A stretch of 64,000 nt of DNA. Source: an uncultured bacterium (GTDB lineage: Bacteria; Planctomycetota; UBA1135). The DNA is taken from the NCBI GenBank assembly GCA_937919925.1, contig CALFOT010000086.1:1-64000 (forward strand), in the 5' to 3' direction. The translations under genes were made by a program, and so were the position numbers. The notes beneath the pieces were generated by a model. It worked only from the letters and a program-made list of their open reading frames with translations. It had not been told where the DNA came from and ran no database searches. Below are positions 46,231 through 55,594 of this stretch, piece after piece (the stretch's first letter is position 1; the number at the start of each line of letters is the position of its first letter).

Positions 46231-47157
46231 ATGATTGAGCCCGTCGACCCGGAACAACTGCCGCCTTCCCGCCATCATCCGGTGGTTGAGGAAAGCGCAA
46301 ACAGCATCGCCAAGCCGGTTTTCACCGTTGAGTTGGAGCGCGTGTTTTTTGGACCGCTGGATTTGCTGCTCCAACTGGTGCGCGATAAAGAGCTCGAGAT
46401 CCACTCCGTTTCGCTGGCCAAAGTTTGTGATGCTTACTGCAGTTTTGTCCGCAACCTGAAGGATGTGGATGTTGATGAAGCGGCGGATTATTTGGTCATT
46501 GCTGCCACGTTGCTTTCGATTAAAAGCCGCTCTTTGTTGCCCCAGGAAGAAATTGCCGCGGATGAAGACCCGTTTGACCCTGGCGAGGAACTGGTCCATC
46601 AATTGATGGCCTACAAGGAGTTGCGTCGCGTGGCCGGTTTGCTCCACGATGCTTGGGATCACCGCAGTAAAATGTTGTCTGCGGGTGGGCGCTGGCTGGG
46701 CAAGGTTGATGAGCCCACGCCAACCGAAGAAGAGGAAGATGGGTGGGACCTCGGCGACGTTTCCATCTGGGATTTACTGAAAGTTTTCACGCGCCTGGAA
46801 GCTGAAACCGGCTTCATGCGCCCGCATCATGTGCGGCCCTCGGGCAAGCCACTGCGCGCTTACGTCGAAGATCTTTGGCACAAAGTGCAACAAGTGGCGG
46901 AAACGAGCCTGCGCGCCATTTTGCAAGAGGATGGAATTTCGCGTGGCGACGCCGCCTACTATTTGGTCGCTCTGCTGGAGCTTGCGAAGCAACAACAGAT
47001 TGATATCAAACAAGAGGCCCCTTTCGCAGATGTACTCGTAAGACATCGCGCCGAAGCCGGCGTTTTGCATCTTGAGGACATCGACGAATCCTTTGACCGT
47101 CAGCATGATGAGTTCGATCCTGAATTGGGTGAGCTCATTGGCGACGTTCCGTTGTAA
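46231..47157 (+). CDS. scpA: Segregation and condensation protein A (kleisin)
   Basis: ATG 46231 gives 308 residues. The N-terminal kleisin domain has FFGPLDLLLQLVRDKELEIHSVSLAKVCDAY and DYLVIAATLLSIKSRSLLP, a classical ScpA start; an acidic linker precedes the C-terminal winged helix. It bridges SMC heads with ScpB. scpB is not adjacent. Fits the chromosome-organisation theme with parAB. Confidence 0.92.
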   Translation: MIEPVDPEQLPPSRHHPVVEESANSIAKPVFTVELERVFFGPLDLLLQLVRDKELEIHSVSLAKVCDAYCSFVRNLKDVDVDEAADYLVIAATLLSIKSRSLLPQEEIAADEDPFDPGEELVHQLMAYKELRRVAGLLHDAWDHRSKMLSAGGRWLGKVDEPTPTEEEEDGWDLGDVSIWDLLKVFTRLEAETGFMRPHHVRPSGKPLRAYVEDLWHKVQQVAETSLRAILQEDGISRGDAAYYLVALLELAKQQQIDIKQEAPFADVLVRHRAEAGVLHLEDIDESFDRQHDEFDPELGELIGDVPL

Positions 47158-47181
47158 ACATAGAAAGAAAGAAAAATCATC

Positions 47182-47505
47182 ATGTCGAATGCAATCGATG
47201 TTACTGACGAGACCTTTGAAGCCGAAGTTCTCCACTCCACAACCCCAGTGTTGGTTGATTTTTGGGCACCTTGGTGTGGCCCCTGCAAAGCGATGGGCCC
47301 TGCGGTCGATCAATTAGCAGCTGAAACAGCGGGCAAGCTGAAAGTTGTCAAGCACAACACTCAAGATGAGCCATCGACAGCGAGCGATCTTGGTGTGATG
47401 GGGATTCCATGTTTTATCGTGTTTAAGGGCGGCGTCGAAATCGCGCGCAACGCTGGCATGATGAACTACGATCAGTTTAAGGCCTTCGTTGCGCCGCACA
47501 TTTAA
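47182..47505 (+). CDS. trxA: Thioredoxin
   Basis: A 107-residue thioredoxin: VLVDFWAPWCGPCKAMGPAVDQLAAE with the WCGPCK active site, and the cis-Pro region GIPCFIVFKGG. The cis-Pro motif reads GIPCF rather than GIPTL, an extra Cys near the active site. A purine-rich leader (AGAAAGAAAG) precedes the ATG. Confidence 0.94.
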   Translation: MSNAIDVTDETFEAEVLHSTTPVLVDFWAPWCGPCKAMGPAVDQLAAETAGKLKVVKHNTQDEPSTASDLGVMGIPCFIVFKGGVEIARNAGMMNYDQFKAFVAPHI

Positions 47506-47548
47506 GTTCAGCGCTTAGCGCTCGAGCTACCCTTATCTGCCCATCATT

Positions 47549-48493
47549 TTGCGTGTAGCATTTCTCGGTTCTCCACCCTTTGCCACCGAGGTTTTTACTA
47601 CCTTGGTGAAGGGTGGCGTGGAGATTGTTGGGCTGGTGACGGCACCCCAGCGCGTGGCCGGTCGCGGTCGTAAAGAGGCGCCAAATCCGTTGGTGGATTT
47701 CGCAGTGGAACAAGACATTCCAGTTTTGCGCCCCGAGTCCGCTCGCGCTTTTGATTTCAAAGCTAGCTTTGCAAGTTGGGATGCGGATGTTGGTGTGGTG
47801 ACAAGTTATGGCCAGATTTTGGACGCAGAGCTTTTGGCTATCCCGCGTTGTGGTTGTTTAAATTTGCACGGCTCCTTGTTGCCACGTTGGCGTGGTGCCA
47901 GTCCGATTCAAGCAGCCCTACTTGCTGGAGATACAGAAACTGGGGTAAGCGTGCAACGTATGGTGCTTGCCTTGGATGCTGGCAATGTGATTGCGGAGCA
48001 ACGCTGTACCATTGGCCCACGTGAGACAGCGTCGCAGTTGTTCGAGCGTTTGGTCGTCGCTGGCTCGGCCTTGTTGCTCGATGTGATGCGGGCTGGACTT
48101 GCTGCGGGAGACTTTCCTGTTGGCCACCCTCAAGATGCGGCCGCAGTCACGGTTTGTAAGCGCGTTCAAAAAAAGGAGGGGAAGATCGATTGGGCAACGC
48201 CGGCGCTGGACATCGATCGTCGGGTGCGTGCCATGAGTGGCTGGCCTGGGGCGCAGACGAATTTGCCGGACGGAATGCCGATTCAAATTCACATGGGAGA
48301 AATACGCAATGATTTCGAATCGGCTGCGCCCGGCACCGTCATCTCCTTGGACGGTGGAATTGGAGTTGCCTGTGCCTCTGGTACATTTGTGATTACGGAA
48401 TTGCAGCGCCAGGGTAAAGCGCGCTTAGCTGCGGAGGATTTTCTACGCGGTGCCAAGTTAGCGGTAGGAGAAGTGTTGAGAACCATAGCATGA
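47549..48493 (+). CDS. fmt: Methionyl-tRNA formyltransferase
   Basis: A 314-residue enzyme from TTG 47549 (MRVAFLGSPPFATEVFTTL). The formyl-transferase core has NLHGSLLPRWRGASPIQAALLAGDTETGVSVQRM with the catalytic Asn-His-Asp set, and the C-terminal OB domain follows. It formylates initiator Met-tRNA. It overlaps rsmB by 4 bp. A def gene is not in the window. Confidence 0.92.
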   Translation: MRVAFLGSPPFATEVFTTLVKGGVEIVGLVTAPQRVAGRGRKEAPNPLVDFAVEQDIPVLRPESARAFDFKASFASWDADVGVVTSYGQILDAELLAIPRCGCLNLHGSLLPRWRGASPIQAALLAGDTETGVSVQRMVLALDAGNVIAEQRCTIGPRETASQLFERLVVAGSALLLDVMRAGLAAGDFPVGHPQDAAAVTVCKRVQKKEGKIDWATPALDIDRRVRAMSGWPGAQTNLPDGMPIQIHMGEIRNDFESAAPGTVISLDGGIGVACASGTFVITELQRQGKARLAAEDFLRGAKLAVGEVLRTIA

Positions 48494-49860
48494 GAGAAAA
48501 ATCAGATTTCCCGTTTGGCGCACGCCGTGTGGTTTGGGAGCTGTTGCTGGCAGGCGGTGATTTCCCAACACGGCGCTTTTCTAGGGCAGTGGAAGACGCT
48601 GGTTTGGAGGCCCAAGATCGCGCATTTGCCCGCGAATTGTTGGCCGGGGTTTTACGCACGCAAGGAACACTCGATAAAATCATCGCAGCTTATTGCAGCA
48701 AAAGGGTAAAAGACCCGCTCCTTGCTACGGCATTGCGTATGGGCATTTATCAGTTGCTCTATATGGATCGAGTGCCATCGCACGCGGCAATTGATACTAC
48801 TTTACGCGCGGTTCGCCCTGAGGTACCAACGAAGATTAGTTTTTTGAATGGCGTTCTTCGTTCGGTTTCGCGTGGCTCGAATAAGGGTGAAGAAAATGAT
48901 TACCCGGCAGCTCACGCTCTGCCCTCGCCAGCTTGGCGTTTTAATTGCAAAGTATTTAGTAGTCCAGAAAAAGAACCGCTGCGATATTTAGCGGAGACTA
49001 GTTCGTATCCGAATTTTTTGACGAAGCGTTGGGTGGAAGGTGTTGGCGAGGCGGTTACGCGGGAACGCTTCGCGGTTTTGAATAAGCCCGCTGCGTTGTG
49101 GTTGCGGGTGAATACTTTGCGCGCAACGGTTGCGGAGGTTCGTGAAAAGTTAAGTGAATTTGGCATTCAACTTGCAGAACAACAAGCAGATCATCCGGAA
49201 GTTATGTTGCGCATCATCCCAGGTGAAAACCGCGCTCCGGTTCCAGCCTGGCCAGGCTTTGAAAACGGTGAGTGGGCGGTGCAGGATCTAACCTCTTATT
49301 GTTCGGCTGCCGTTGGAATGCCGAAAGCTGGCACGCGCATTTTAGATTTGTGTGCAGCACCAGGGGGCAAGAGTTTTGCAATCCTGGAAATGTGTGGTGG
49401 GGAGGTGGAAGTGGTCGCTTGCGACATTAACGCCAAGCGTGTGGAAAATATGCGCCTTGAAGCGCAGCGCCTTGGCCACAAAATAGAAATCCGCACCATT
49501 CAAGAAGACGGCAGCGATTTGCCTGAGGGCCCTTGGGATTTGGTTCTTTGTGATGTACCTTGTTCCAATACGGGCGTTTTGAATAAACGCTCGGAGGCGC
49601 GTTGGCGTTTTTCGAAAATCGAGCTGCATCGTCTTGTCACCATTCAGAACTTGTTGCGCAAAAAATTGCTTTTGCCAGGGTTAAGTGCTTCTACGCGGAT
49701 ACTATGGACCACTTGCTCTATGGAGCCAGAAGAAAACCTCGAGGCCGCGTCGCGCGTCGCCAAACATGGTCACCGTCAAGTCGTAGACAGTATCGTGTTC
49801 GAACCTACCCTTGAGCAGGCAGGTGGCTTTGCTGCCTTGCTCGCTCCTGAAACCAATTAA
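48490..49860 (+). CDS. rsmB: 16S rRNA m5C967 methyltransferase
   Basis: A 456-residue protein: an N-terminal NusB-like domain (about 1-150; FSRAVEDAGLEAQDRAFARELLAGVLRTQGTLDKIIAAYC) and a C-terminal SAM methyltransferase with LDLCAAPGGKSFAILEM, CDVPCSNTGVLNKRSEARWRF (catalytic Cys) and WTTCSMEPEEN (second Cys). This is the RsmB/Sun architecture, often next to fmt as here. Confidence 0.92.
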   Translation: MREKSDFPFGARRVVWELLLAGGDFPTRRFSRAVEDAGLEAQDRAFARELLAGVLRTQGTLDKIIAAYCSKRVKDPLLATALRMGIYQLLYMDRVPSHAAIDTTLRAVRPEVPTKISFLNGVLRSVSRGSNKGEENDYPAAHALPSPAWRFNCKVFSSPEKEPLRYLAETSSYPNFLTKRWVEGVGEAVTRERFAVLNKPAALWLRVNTLRATVAEVREKLSEFGIQLAEQQADHPEVMLRIIPGENRAPVPAWPGFENGEWAVQDLTSYCSAAVGMPKAGTRILDLCAAPGGKSFAILEMCGGEVEVVACDINAKRVENMRLEAQRLGHKIEIRTIQEDGSDLPEGPWDLVLCDVPCSNTGVLNKRSEARWRFSKIELHRLVTIQNLLRKKLLLPGLSASTRILWTTCSMEPEENLEAASRVAKHGHRQVVDSIVFEPTLEQAGGFAALLAPETN

Positions 49861-49866
49861 TTTATT

Positions 49867-50418
49867 TTGTCTAAAGAAAAACCTATTGTTGTCAGTCGTC
49901 GCCGAAGACGGCCTTCAGGGCGCGGTAGTACGTGGCTTGGCCGCATTCTATTTCTACTTGGCGGAATCGTTGGGACCTTGTTTTACTTGGAGGTGCGCGA
50001 AGTTGGTTTTGAAGCGGCCGTGCATAATCTCCAGGCGTATGTTGTTGGTCAAAGAGAAGAGTCTATTTCCCTGCAGAAACCTCTTAGCGGTGGGCGGGTG
50101 GTTGAAGCAGTGGATGCAGATACGCGGCCAATTCATCAGCAGGACATCCGTTGGGAGGCCGCGATTGTCTTAGCCGAAGAAGGGGCAAAACAACGGACCG
50201 ATGCTCTATTTGAGCATTATGAAGGCGCAGGCGATCCCTTTCTTTTGCGAGAACAAAGTCGGCAAGCTTTCGATAAACTTAGTAAAGCGCTCCTCGACCT
50301 ACATGCAATGCGCGAAGAATACAGCCACAGTCCATCGTCGCGCATAGCGCTTGATTTTCAGATTGCGCGCTTTGAAAAAATTGTGGAAAGCATGAACGAG
50401 AAAAACCACCGACGTTAA
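49867..50418 (+). CDS. Small membrane protein of unknown function
   Basis: A 183-residue protein from TTG 49867. A basic N-terminus ([10 protein letters not shown]) precedes one membrane segment ([20 protein letters not shown]), so it is type II with its C-terminus outside. The C-terminal half is helical and likely coiled ([26 protein letters not shown]). No family recognised. It sits 6 bp after rsmB and 2 bp before the isomerase gene. Confidence 0.65.
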   Translation: MSKEKPIVVSRRRRRPSGRGSTWLGRILFLLGGIVGTLFYLEVREVGFEAAVHNLQAYVVGQREESISLQKPLSGGRVVEAVDADTRPIHQQDIRWEAAIVLAEEGAKQRTDALFEHYEGAGDPFLLREQSRQAFDKLSKALLDLHAMREEYSHSPSSRIALDFQIARFEKIVESMNEKNHRR

Positions 50419-50420
50419 TT

Positions 50421-51257
50421 TTGATCAAACTCGGCTACAACTCCAACGGTTTCACCTCGCACCGCCTCGAGGACGCGGTGCCTTGGCTTGCTGAGTTGGG
50501 TTATCAAGCGCTTGCCCTCACGCCTGATGTCGGCCACCTTGATCCGGCCAACACGAGCGAGAAAGAAGTGCAGCGCTTCGGCGAGTTATGTAAGCGTCAC
50601 GGCTTGAGTGTGGTGGTCGAAACTGGCGCTCGTTTTGTTCTCAATCCGCGCCGCAAACATAGACCGAATTTGCTGGAGGTGGATGAATCCCACCGTCAAC
50701 GTCTGGATTTTTTACACCGCATGGTGGACTGGTGTGGTTTGCTTGGTTCCAAGGTGTTGTCGTTTTGGTCGGGAGTGCTGCCAGAAGGTCAATCTGACGA
50801 AGGCGCACACACCCGTTTTTGCACCGCGATGCAAGAGCTTGCCGTGCATGCGGAACCTATGGGCATTCGCCTGGGCGTGGAGCCTGAACCGGGCCATTGG
50901 TTGGCCAACTTGAGCGATTGGCAACGCCTGCGCCAAGATCTACCAGCCGAACTCGGGCTTACTCTAGATGTGGGGCACTTGCTGGTGAACGATAGTTACA
51001 CCCTTGAGGAAGCGCTAAAAGAGTTTGGGGCGGATGTCGTTAATTTACAATTCGACGACATGCGTTTTGGAGAGCATTTTCACCTTGCTCCTGGCGAAGG
51101 AGACGTCGATTGGTTGGCATTAGCCGCTGCAGTTGGCGCTAGCAGGCTAGAAGTCCCAGCGTGTTTTGAACTGAGCCGAGACTCCCATCGTTTCCATGAG
51201 TTGGCCCCGCGCTGCAGTGAAATGTGGCGAGCTCTGGAAGAGCGATTACGCTTATGA
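50421..51257 (+). CDS. Sugar-phosphate isomerase/epimerase-type TIM barrel
   Basis: A 278-residue AP-endonuclease-2-like TIM barrel from TTG 50421. [52 protein letters not shown] and [23 protein letters not shown] carry the Glu, Asp/His and His metal ligands of the xylose-isomerase-like fold. Members isomerise or epimerise sugars and inositols; the substrate is not evident. It overlaps the aldehyde dehydrogenase gene by 4 bp. Confidence 0.8.
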   Translation: MIKLGYNSNGFTSHRLEDAVPWLAELGYQALALTPDVGHLDPANTSEKEVQRFGELCKRHGLSVVVETGARFVLNPRRKHRPNLLEVDESHRQRLDFLHRMVDWCGLLGSKVLSFWSGVLPEGQSDEGAHTRFCTAMQELAVHAEPMGIRLGVEPEPGHWLANLSDWQRLRQDLPAELGLTLDVGHLLVNDSYTLEEALKEFGADVVNLQFDDMRFGEHFHLAPGEGDVDWLALAAAVGASRLEVPACFELSRDSHRFHELAPRCSEMWRALEERLRL

Positions 51258-52849
51258 GTGATGTCGATTCGGTTGTTGCGAGAGTGGCGGGGCAAGCACG
51301 CACTTGGAATGCGCTGGATTCCTCGCAGCGCGCCGGTATCTTGCAAAGTTGTCGCAAAGGTGTTTTTCAAATTGCTGAAGAATGGGCGCAACAAAGTTGT
51401 ATCGCCAAAGGCATTTCCATAGATGCTCCGGCCGCAGGTGAGGAATGGTTTACCGGACCAGCAATTACTTTGCGCCACTTGCGTCTTTATCGCGATACTT
51501 TGTTGCGTGGCGGCAGCGTTCCCAAAGCGTTGCTGAAACCATATTCTAGCGAGGCCAACTATTCCCGCTGCGGTTGGTCAGCACAAGTGTTTCCACAAGA
51601 GAAATGGGACTTCGCGTTGTTCCCTGGAACGACGGCCGAAGTGCGGGGCGCGGCGGGAAGCGAACCAACTTGCTCAACGCGCGAGTCAAGTGGATGCGCC
51701 GCAGTTTTGGGCGCGGGCAATATCAGCTCCATTCCGCCATTGGATTTTCTCTATCAACTGTTAAAAGAAAACCGCGTTGTGGTGGTGAAGCTGAATCCTG
51801 TCAACGCCTATTTACGACCGCTCTTTGAAAGAGCATTTATGCCCTTAGTGGCGGCGGGTTTTCTTGGTTTTGTGGATGGTGGCGCCGAGGTTGGTGCCGA
51901 ATTGGTGGCGCATGAGCAAATCGATGCAGTGCATATCACCGGCAGTGAACATAGCTTTCGAGCCGTAGTTTCGAGCCCCGCTGTGCGCAAAAAAATCATC
52001 ACCGCTGAACTCGGTTCCGTCACTCCCGTTTTGGTGGTACCAGGCGCATGGTCGAGGAGAATGGTTGTTTATCAGGCCGGACAAATTGCCGGAATATTGG
52101 CTGTCAATGGCGGCTTCAATTGCAACACGCCGAAGGTCCTTCTCACCTCCAGCACCTGGCCGCAGCGAACACTATTTCTAAGCGAGTTACGCAAGGCCTT
52201 CGCTGCGATGCCGCCGCGCAAAGCGTGGTATCCTGGAGCCGAGGAGCGCTGGACGAAGTTTATTCGTGAGTATGGGGGTGAAGTTCCGCCGCGTCGCTCC
52301 GGTGAATTGCCTCTTACTTTGTTGACCGGGGTTTCGCCTGACGCTTCCGAGCTAGCTTTAGCACAAGAAGCTTTTTGTCCGATTCTTGCAGAATGCGCAC
52401 TCGACGCCGCTGGCGAGGAGTTGTTTTTGCAGCGCGCAGTTGATTTCGCAAATGAAAAAATTGCCGGCACCTTGTCGTGCAATATTCTTGCCGCCCCGGC
52501 CACTCCCCGCCAGGCACTTGAAACGGCGATCGATCGCCTCAATTATGGCACGGTGGGAATCAATACGTGGGCAGGCCTTGGTTTTGCGCTCGGGCCAACG
52601 CCATGGGGCGGCTTTCCAGGACACACACTAGATGCGCCTGGATCCGGAATTGGTGTGGTTCACAACACGTACTTTTTTGATCACGCAATCAAATCCGTAA
52701 TTCGCTCCAAATTCAAAGCGCCACGCAAAACAATCTGGACACCGGGCTTCAAGCACTTGCTCAGCCTAGGGAAAAATCTTGTCGATTATGAATACGAACC
52801 TAGCTTCGGCAAGCTGCTGAAGTTGGTGCCTGCCGCATACCTGAGTTAA
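51254..52849 (+). CDS. Aldehyde dehydrogenase superfamily protein
   Basis: ATG 51254 (overlapping the upstream TGA) gives 531 residues. The catalytic Glu and Cys lie in [15 protein letters not shown] and [13 protein letters not shown]; the segment [26 protein letters not shown] corresponds to the NAD-binding region. It is divergent from common aldehyde dehydrogenases (for example the Rossmann GxGxxG region is weak), so the substrate is unclear. Its pairing with the isomerase suggests a joint sugar or polyol pathway. Confidence 0.8.
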   Translation: MSDVDSVVARVAGQARTWNALDSSQRAGILQSCRKGVFQIAEEWAQQSCIAKGISIDAPAAGEEWFTGPAITLRHLRLYRDTLLRGGSVPKALLKPYSSEANYSRCGWSAQVFPQEKWDFALFPGTTAEVRGAAGSEPTCSTRESSGCAAVLGAGNISSIPPLDFLYQLLKENRVVVVKLNPVNAYLRPLFERAFMPLVAAGFLGFVDGGAEVGAELVAHEQIDAVHITGSEHSFRAVVSSPAVRKKIITAELGSVTPVLVVPGAWSRRMVVYQAGQIAGILAVNGGFNCNTPKVLLTSSTWPQRTLFLSELRKAFAAMPPRKAWYPGAEERWTKFIREYGGEVPPRRSGELPLTLLTGVSPDASELALAQEAFCPILAECALDAAGEELFLQRAVDFANEKIAGTLSCNILAAPATPRQALETAIDRLNYGTVGINTWAGLGFALGPTPWGGFPGHTLDAPGSGIGVVHNTYFFDHAIKSVIRSKFKAPRKTIWTPGFKHLLSLGKNLVDYEYEPSFGKLLKLVPAAYLS

Positions 52850-52944
52850 GGAAGCCCAGATTTTTTCGTACGGCGGCCCAGCGGCCGGAATCCCAGGCTC
52901 CGCGTTGCTTCAACCTTCCCGAAACAATCAGAGTTTGCCTAATT

Positions 52945-53676
52945 TCAGTTCCAGAGCTGGCCGCCGTCGACCCGAATTACCTGTCCGGTGATTTGGCGGG
53001 CACCATCGCTAACCAGAAAATCAACCGTGGCGGCAATATCTTCGGGCACGCCAAGCGCGCCAGTGATGGTTTCTTCGCGTGCAGCATCGCGGAACTCAGC
53101 AGGAACTGCGAGGGTCATTGGGGTATCAATCCAGCCCGGTTCAATCACGTTTGCAGTGACTCCTTTGCGACCCATTTCCTTGGCAACGCTGCGTGCAAGA
53201 CCAATCAACCCAGCCTTACTTGCGGCGTAGGTGGTTTGGCCAAATTTGCCGCGCGATCCATTGATAGAGCCCAGAAAAATAATGCGGCCCCAACCGCAAT
53301 CACGCATTACGGATGCAGCAGCTTTGGTGAACAACCAGGCGCCGCGCAGATTCACGCCAATCACGGCGTCGAAATCAGCCGTGTCTTGTTTCCAGATCGC
53401 ACGGTCGCGGGTGATTCCTGCACAATGGACCAAAATTTGCGGGCGGACTTTGGCACATAAGTCGTTGACCGATTGTTCATCCGCACAGTTTGACTCCAGG
53501 CCGGATGCCTGAAATCCAGCATGCGTGAGTTCCTCAACCAGCGCCGCGGCTTCCGCTTGCTGGCCTATGTGAGTAAACACCACCTTGTGCCCCGCGGCTG
53601 CCAACGAACGCACGATTGCGGCACCGATTCCACCACTGCCACCAGTGACTAAAGCTGATACCGCGCGGACGTTCAT
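52945..53676 (-). CDS. Short-chain dehydrogenase/reductase (FabG-like)
   Basis: ATG 53676 overlaps the dch stop (ATGA) and gives 243 residues. NAD(P)-binding is VTGGSGGIGAAIV; the catalytic residues are Ser in IIFLGSING and YAASKAG; the C-terminus ends QVIRVDGGQLWN. FabG-type reductases reduce or oxidise 3-keto/3-hydroxyacyl groups. As last gene of the oah operon, it may oxidise 3-hydroxypimeloyl-CoA or 3-hydroxybutyryl-CoA; this is inference. Confidence 0.87.
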   Translation of the reverse strand: MNVRAVSALVTGGSGGIGAAIVRSLAAAGHKVVFTHIGQQAEAAALVEELTHAGFQASGLESNCADEQSVNDLCAKVRPQILVHCAGITRDRAIWKQDTADFDAVIGVNLRGAWLFTKAAASVMRDCGWGRIIFLGSINGSRGKFGQTTYAASKAGLIGLARSVAKEMGRKGVTANVIEPGWIDTPMTLAVPAEFRDAAREETITGALGVPEDIAATVDFLVSDGARQITGQVIRVDGGQLWN

Positions 53677-54455
53677 CGATTCTTCCATTCGGGCCGACGC
53701 TTCTCAAGGAAACTTTGCAGGCCTTCGACCGCATCTTCAGTGCTCATGAGGTCTTGAAGGTATTGTTTTTCAAGCTCCACTAGAGTTTCGCCCAAAGCTT
53801 TGCGCCATGGATGACGCGTGGCGCGGCGAGTTTGGCGGAGGGCTTCCGCAGACAAGTTGCTCAGATGATCGGTAATCCAAGCCTCCACTGCTTGATCAAG
53901 CTGGCCGGACGGGGCTTCGATATCTGCGATGCCAAGGCGAAAGGCTTCCGACCCAGTGATGATGCGTCCGGTCATTAACATGCCAGCGCTGCGCCCAGCC
54001 GTTGCGCGCAGCGGTAGGAGCGCGGCGCCTGCTGGCGGAAATACACCCAGCATGACTTCCGGGCAGCCAAGTTGTGCTGCAGGATCTACGGCGATCAAAT
54101 CGCAAACCATTGCAAGTTCAAAACCACCACCTAGGCAACGGCCGCGAACGGCGGCAATCACCGGCGGCAAATCTTCAGCATTAAAAGCGCGCAGTGCAGC
54201 GTGAAACTCGGGAATCATTTTTTCAAATTCGCCGGGTACATGCTCGGGAACACTTGCGCCATAGCTGAAGTGATTGCCTTCGCCGCGCACGATAATGCAC
54301 TTCAGGCTTTTGTCTGCGGCGCACTCGCGCAAGGCCGCTACGATTCCATTCATCGTGGCGCGGTCAACAATGTTGGCCGGCATGGGTCCAAATTCAATCA
54401 CTGCAGCTTGGCCATCCAAAATGCGGGTGCAGCTGACCTCGGCGACAGTCTTCAT
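53673..54455 (-). CDS. dch: Probable cyclohexa-1,5-dienecarbonyl-CoA hydratase
   Basis: A 260-residue crotonase. GEGNHFSYGASVPEH and RGRCLGGGFELAMVCD form the oxyanion hole; CPEVMLGVFPPAGAALLPLRA resembles the PEI-LGVF-P segment of Dch/BamR rather than the usual PE-GLGIxPGxGG of enoyl-CoA hydratases. It would add water to the dienoyl-CoA made by benzoyl-CoA reductase. The neighbours had and oah support this; without them it would be called only an enoyl-CoA hydratase. It overlaps both by 4 bp. Confidence 0.8.
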   Translation of the reverse strand: MKTVAEVSCTRILDGQAAVIEFGPMPANIVDRATMNGIVAALRECAADKSLKCIIVRGEGNHFSYGASVPEHVPGEFEKMIPEFHAALRAFNAEDLPPVIAAVRGRCLGGGFELAMVCDLIAVDPAAQLGCPEVMLGVFPPAGAALLPLRATAGRSAGMLMTGRIITGSEAFRLGIADIEAPSGQLDQAVEAWITDHLSNLSAEALRQTRRATRHPWRKALGETLVELEKQYLQDLMSTEDAVEGLQSFLEKRRPEWKNR

Positions 54456-55594
54456 GATTGATCCCCACCCAAGGCGTGTGCATCTGTGGCGTAAGGCGCG
54501 AAGGTCTTCACAAATTCATCATTCCAGCGCGCACCATTCGCTAGCCCACGACGCATCTCAATGAAATCCGCCTGACGTTCTTCGCGTGGCGCAAAGTTGA
54601 AGGTGCGGAAGCCGGCGCGGCCTTCGGTCATCATATTTAATGCCAACCATGCGCGGTTACTTTCCTTATTCGCATCCCAGTGGGCGAGCTTGTGCTTACG
54701 CAGATTCTCTAAGGTGTAAGTCGTGCAATCAGGCATGGTGTTTGCCAACTTCCATGCCAGTAATTCGGTTTCTTGATCGAGCAAAGTAAAATCAATTTCA
54801 CATTCCGCCATCAATTCCTTTGCGGCTTTCAAATCACTTCCAACTTTCGCCATTCCCCACATGGGGCGGCCCCAAGAATCAAACCAAGCTTCGGTGTAAG
54901 CCATCGGGTTTGGCAAATATTCGCCATCCTTTTTCATCACTGGAGCGATGCCATTGATCAAGCCGTAGCCCAAGGCCTGATGCGCAGTCCAGGTTTCGCA
55001 CAAAGTGCAAGACTCCACCGCCTTCGCCCAGCCGACAAAGAGTGGCAGGAAATCAGTCGAGCCGCCAACCGGAGCCGAGCCATGTTTCGGACCCGCCTGC
55101 CCAAAGCGCGCAGTATCGGCGGCAACGGTGAAATCACAGGCCATGCCGATTTCCTGCCCGCCACCAATGCGCATGCCATTCACGCGGTTAATCACAGGCT
55201 TGTCACAAGCCATCAACGCCGAGACCATGTCATTAAACAGGCGCATGTAACGACGATACTCATCAGGCCGGCCGGAATACTTCTCTGCATAATCCTTGGT
55301 GTTGCCTCCAGTACAGAAAGCCTTATCGCCCACCGCAGTAAAGATGACGCACTGCACCGAAGGCTCATTGGATGCCTGCCGCAACGCCAGAATAATTTCC
55401 TTCACGGCAGTTGTGGTGTAGGAGTTGTACTGCTTTGGATTGTTCAATGAAATCCAGGCATTAAATAAGCCCTCTACAACTGATCCATCTGCGTTTCGTA
55501 ACGGGCGCAGTTGGTAAAGAACTTCCGTATAGGCATATTTCGGATTGAGCTCGTGGTTAACAAAAGAGGCGGCGGTGTCGGTGGAAGTGGTCAT
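54452..55594 (-). CDS. oah: 6-Oxocyclohex-1-ene-1-carbonyl-CoA hydrolase
   Basis: A 380-residue enlarged crotonase matching Oah/BamA, the ring-cleaving enzyme of the benzoyl-CoA pathway, which hydrolyses the cyclic 6-oxo-enoyl-CoA to 3-hydroxypimeloyl-CoA. Features are FNAWISLNNPKQYNSYTT, AFCTGGNTKDYAEKY, NGMRIGGGQEIGMACDFTVAADTARFGQAGPKHGSAPVGGSTDFLP and a long C-terminal extension. Length is as expected. bamA is a marker for anaerobic aromatic degradation. 4-bp overlaps with dch and had. Confidence 0.92.
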   Translation of the reverse strand: MTTSTDTAASFVNHELNPKYAYTEVLYQLRPLRNADGSVVEGLFNAWISLNNPKQYNSYTTTAVKEIILALRQASNEPSVQCVIFTAVGDKAFCTGGNTKDYAEKYSGRPDEYRRYMRLFNDMVSALMACDKPVINRVNGMRIGGGQEIGMACDFTVAADTARFGQAGPKHGSAPVGGSTDFLPLFVGWAKAVESCTLCETWTAHQALGYGLINGIAPVMKKDGEYLPNPMAYTEAWFDSWGRPMWGMAKVGSDLKAAKELMAECEIDFTLLDQETELLAWKLANTMPDCTTYTLENLRKHKLAHWDANKESNRAWLALNMMTEGRAGFRTFNFAPREERQADFIEMRRGLANGARWNDEFVKTFAPYATDAHALGGDQS

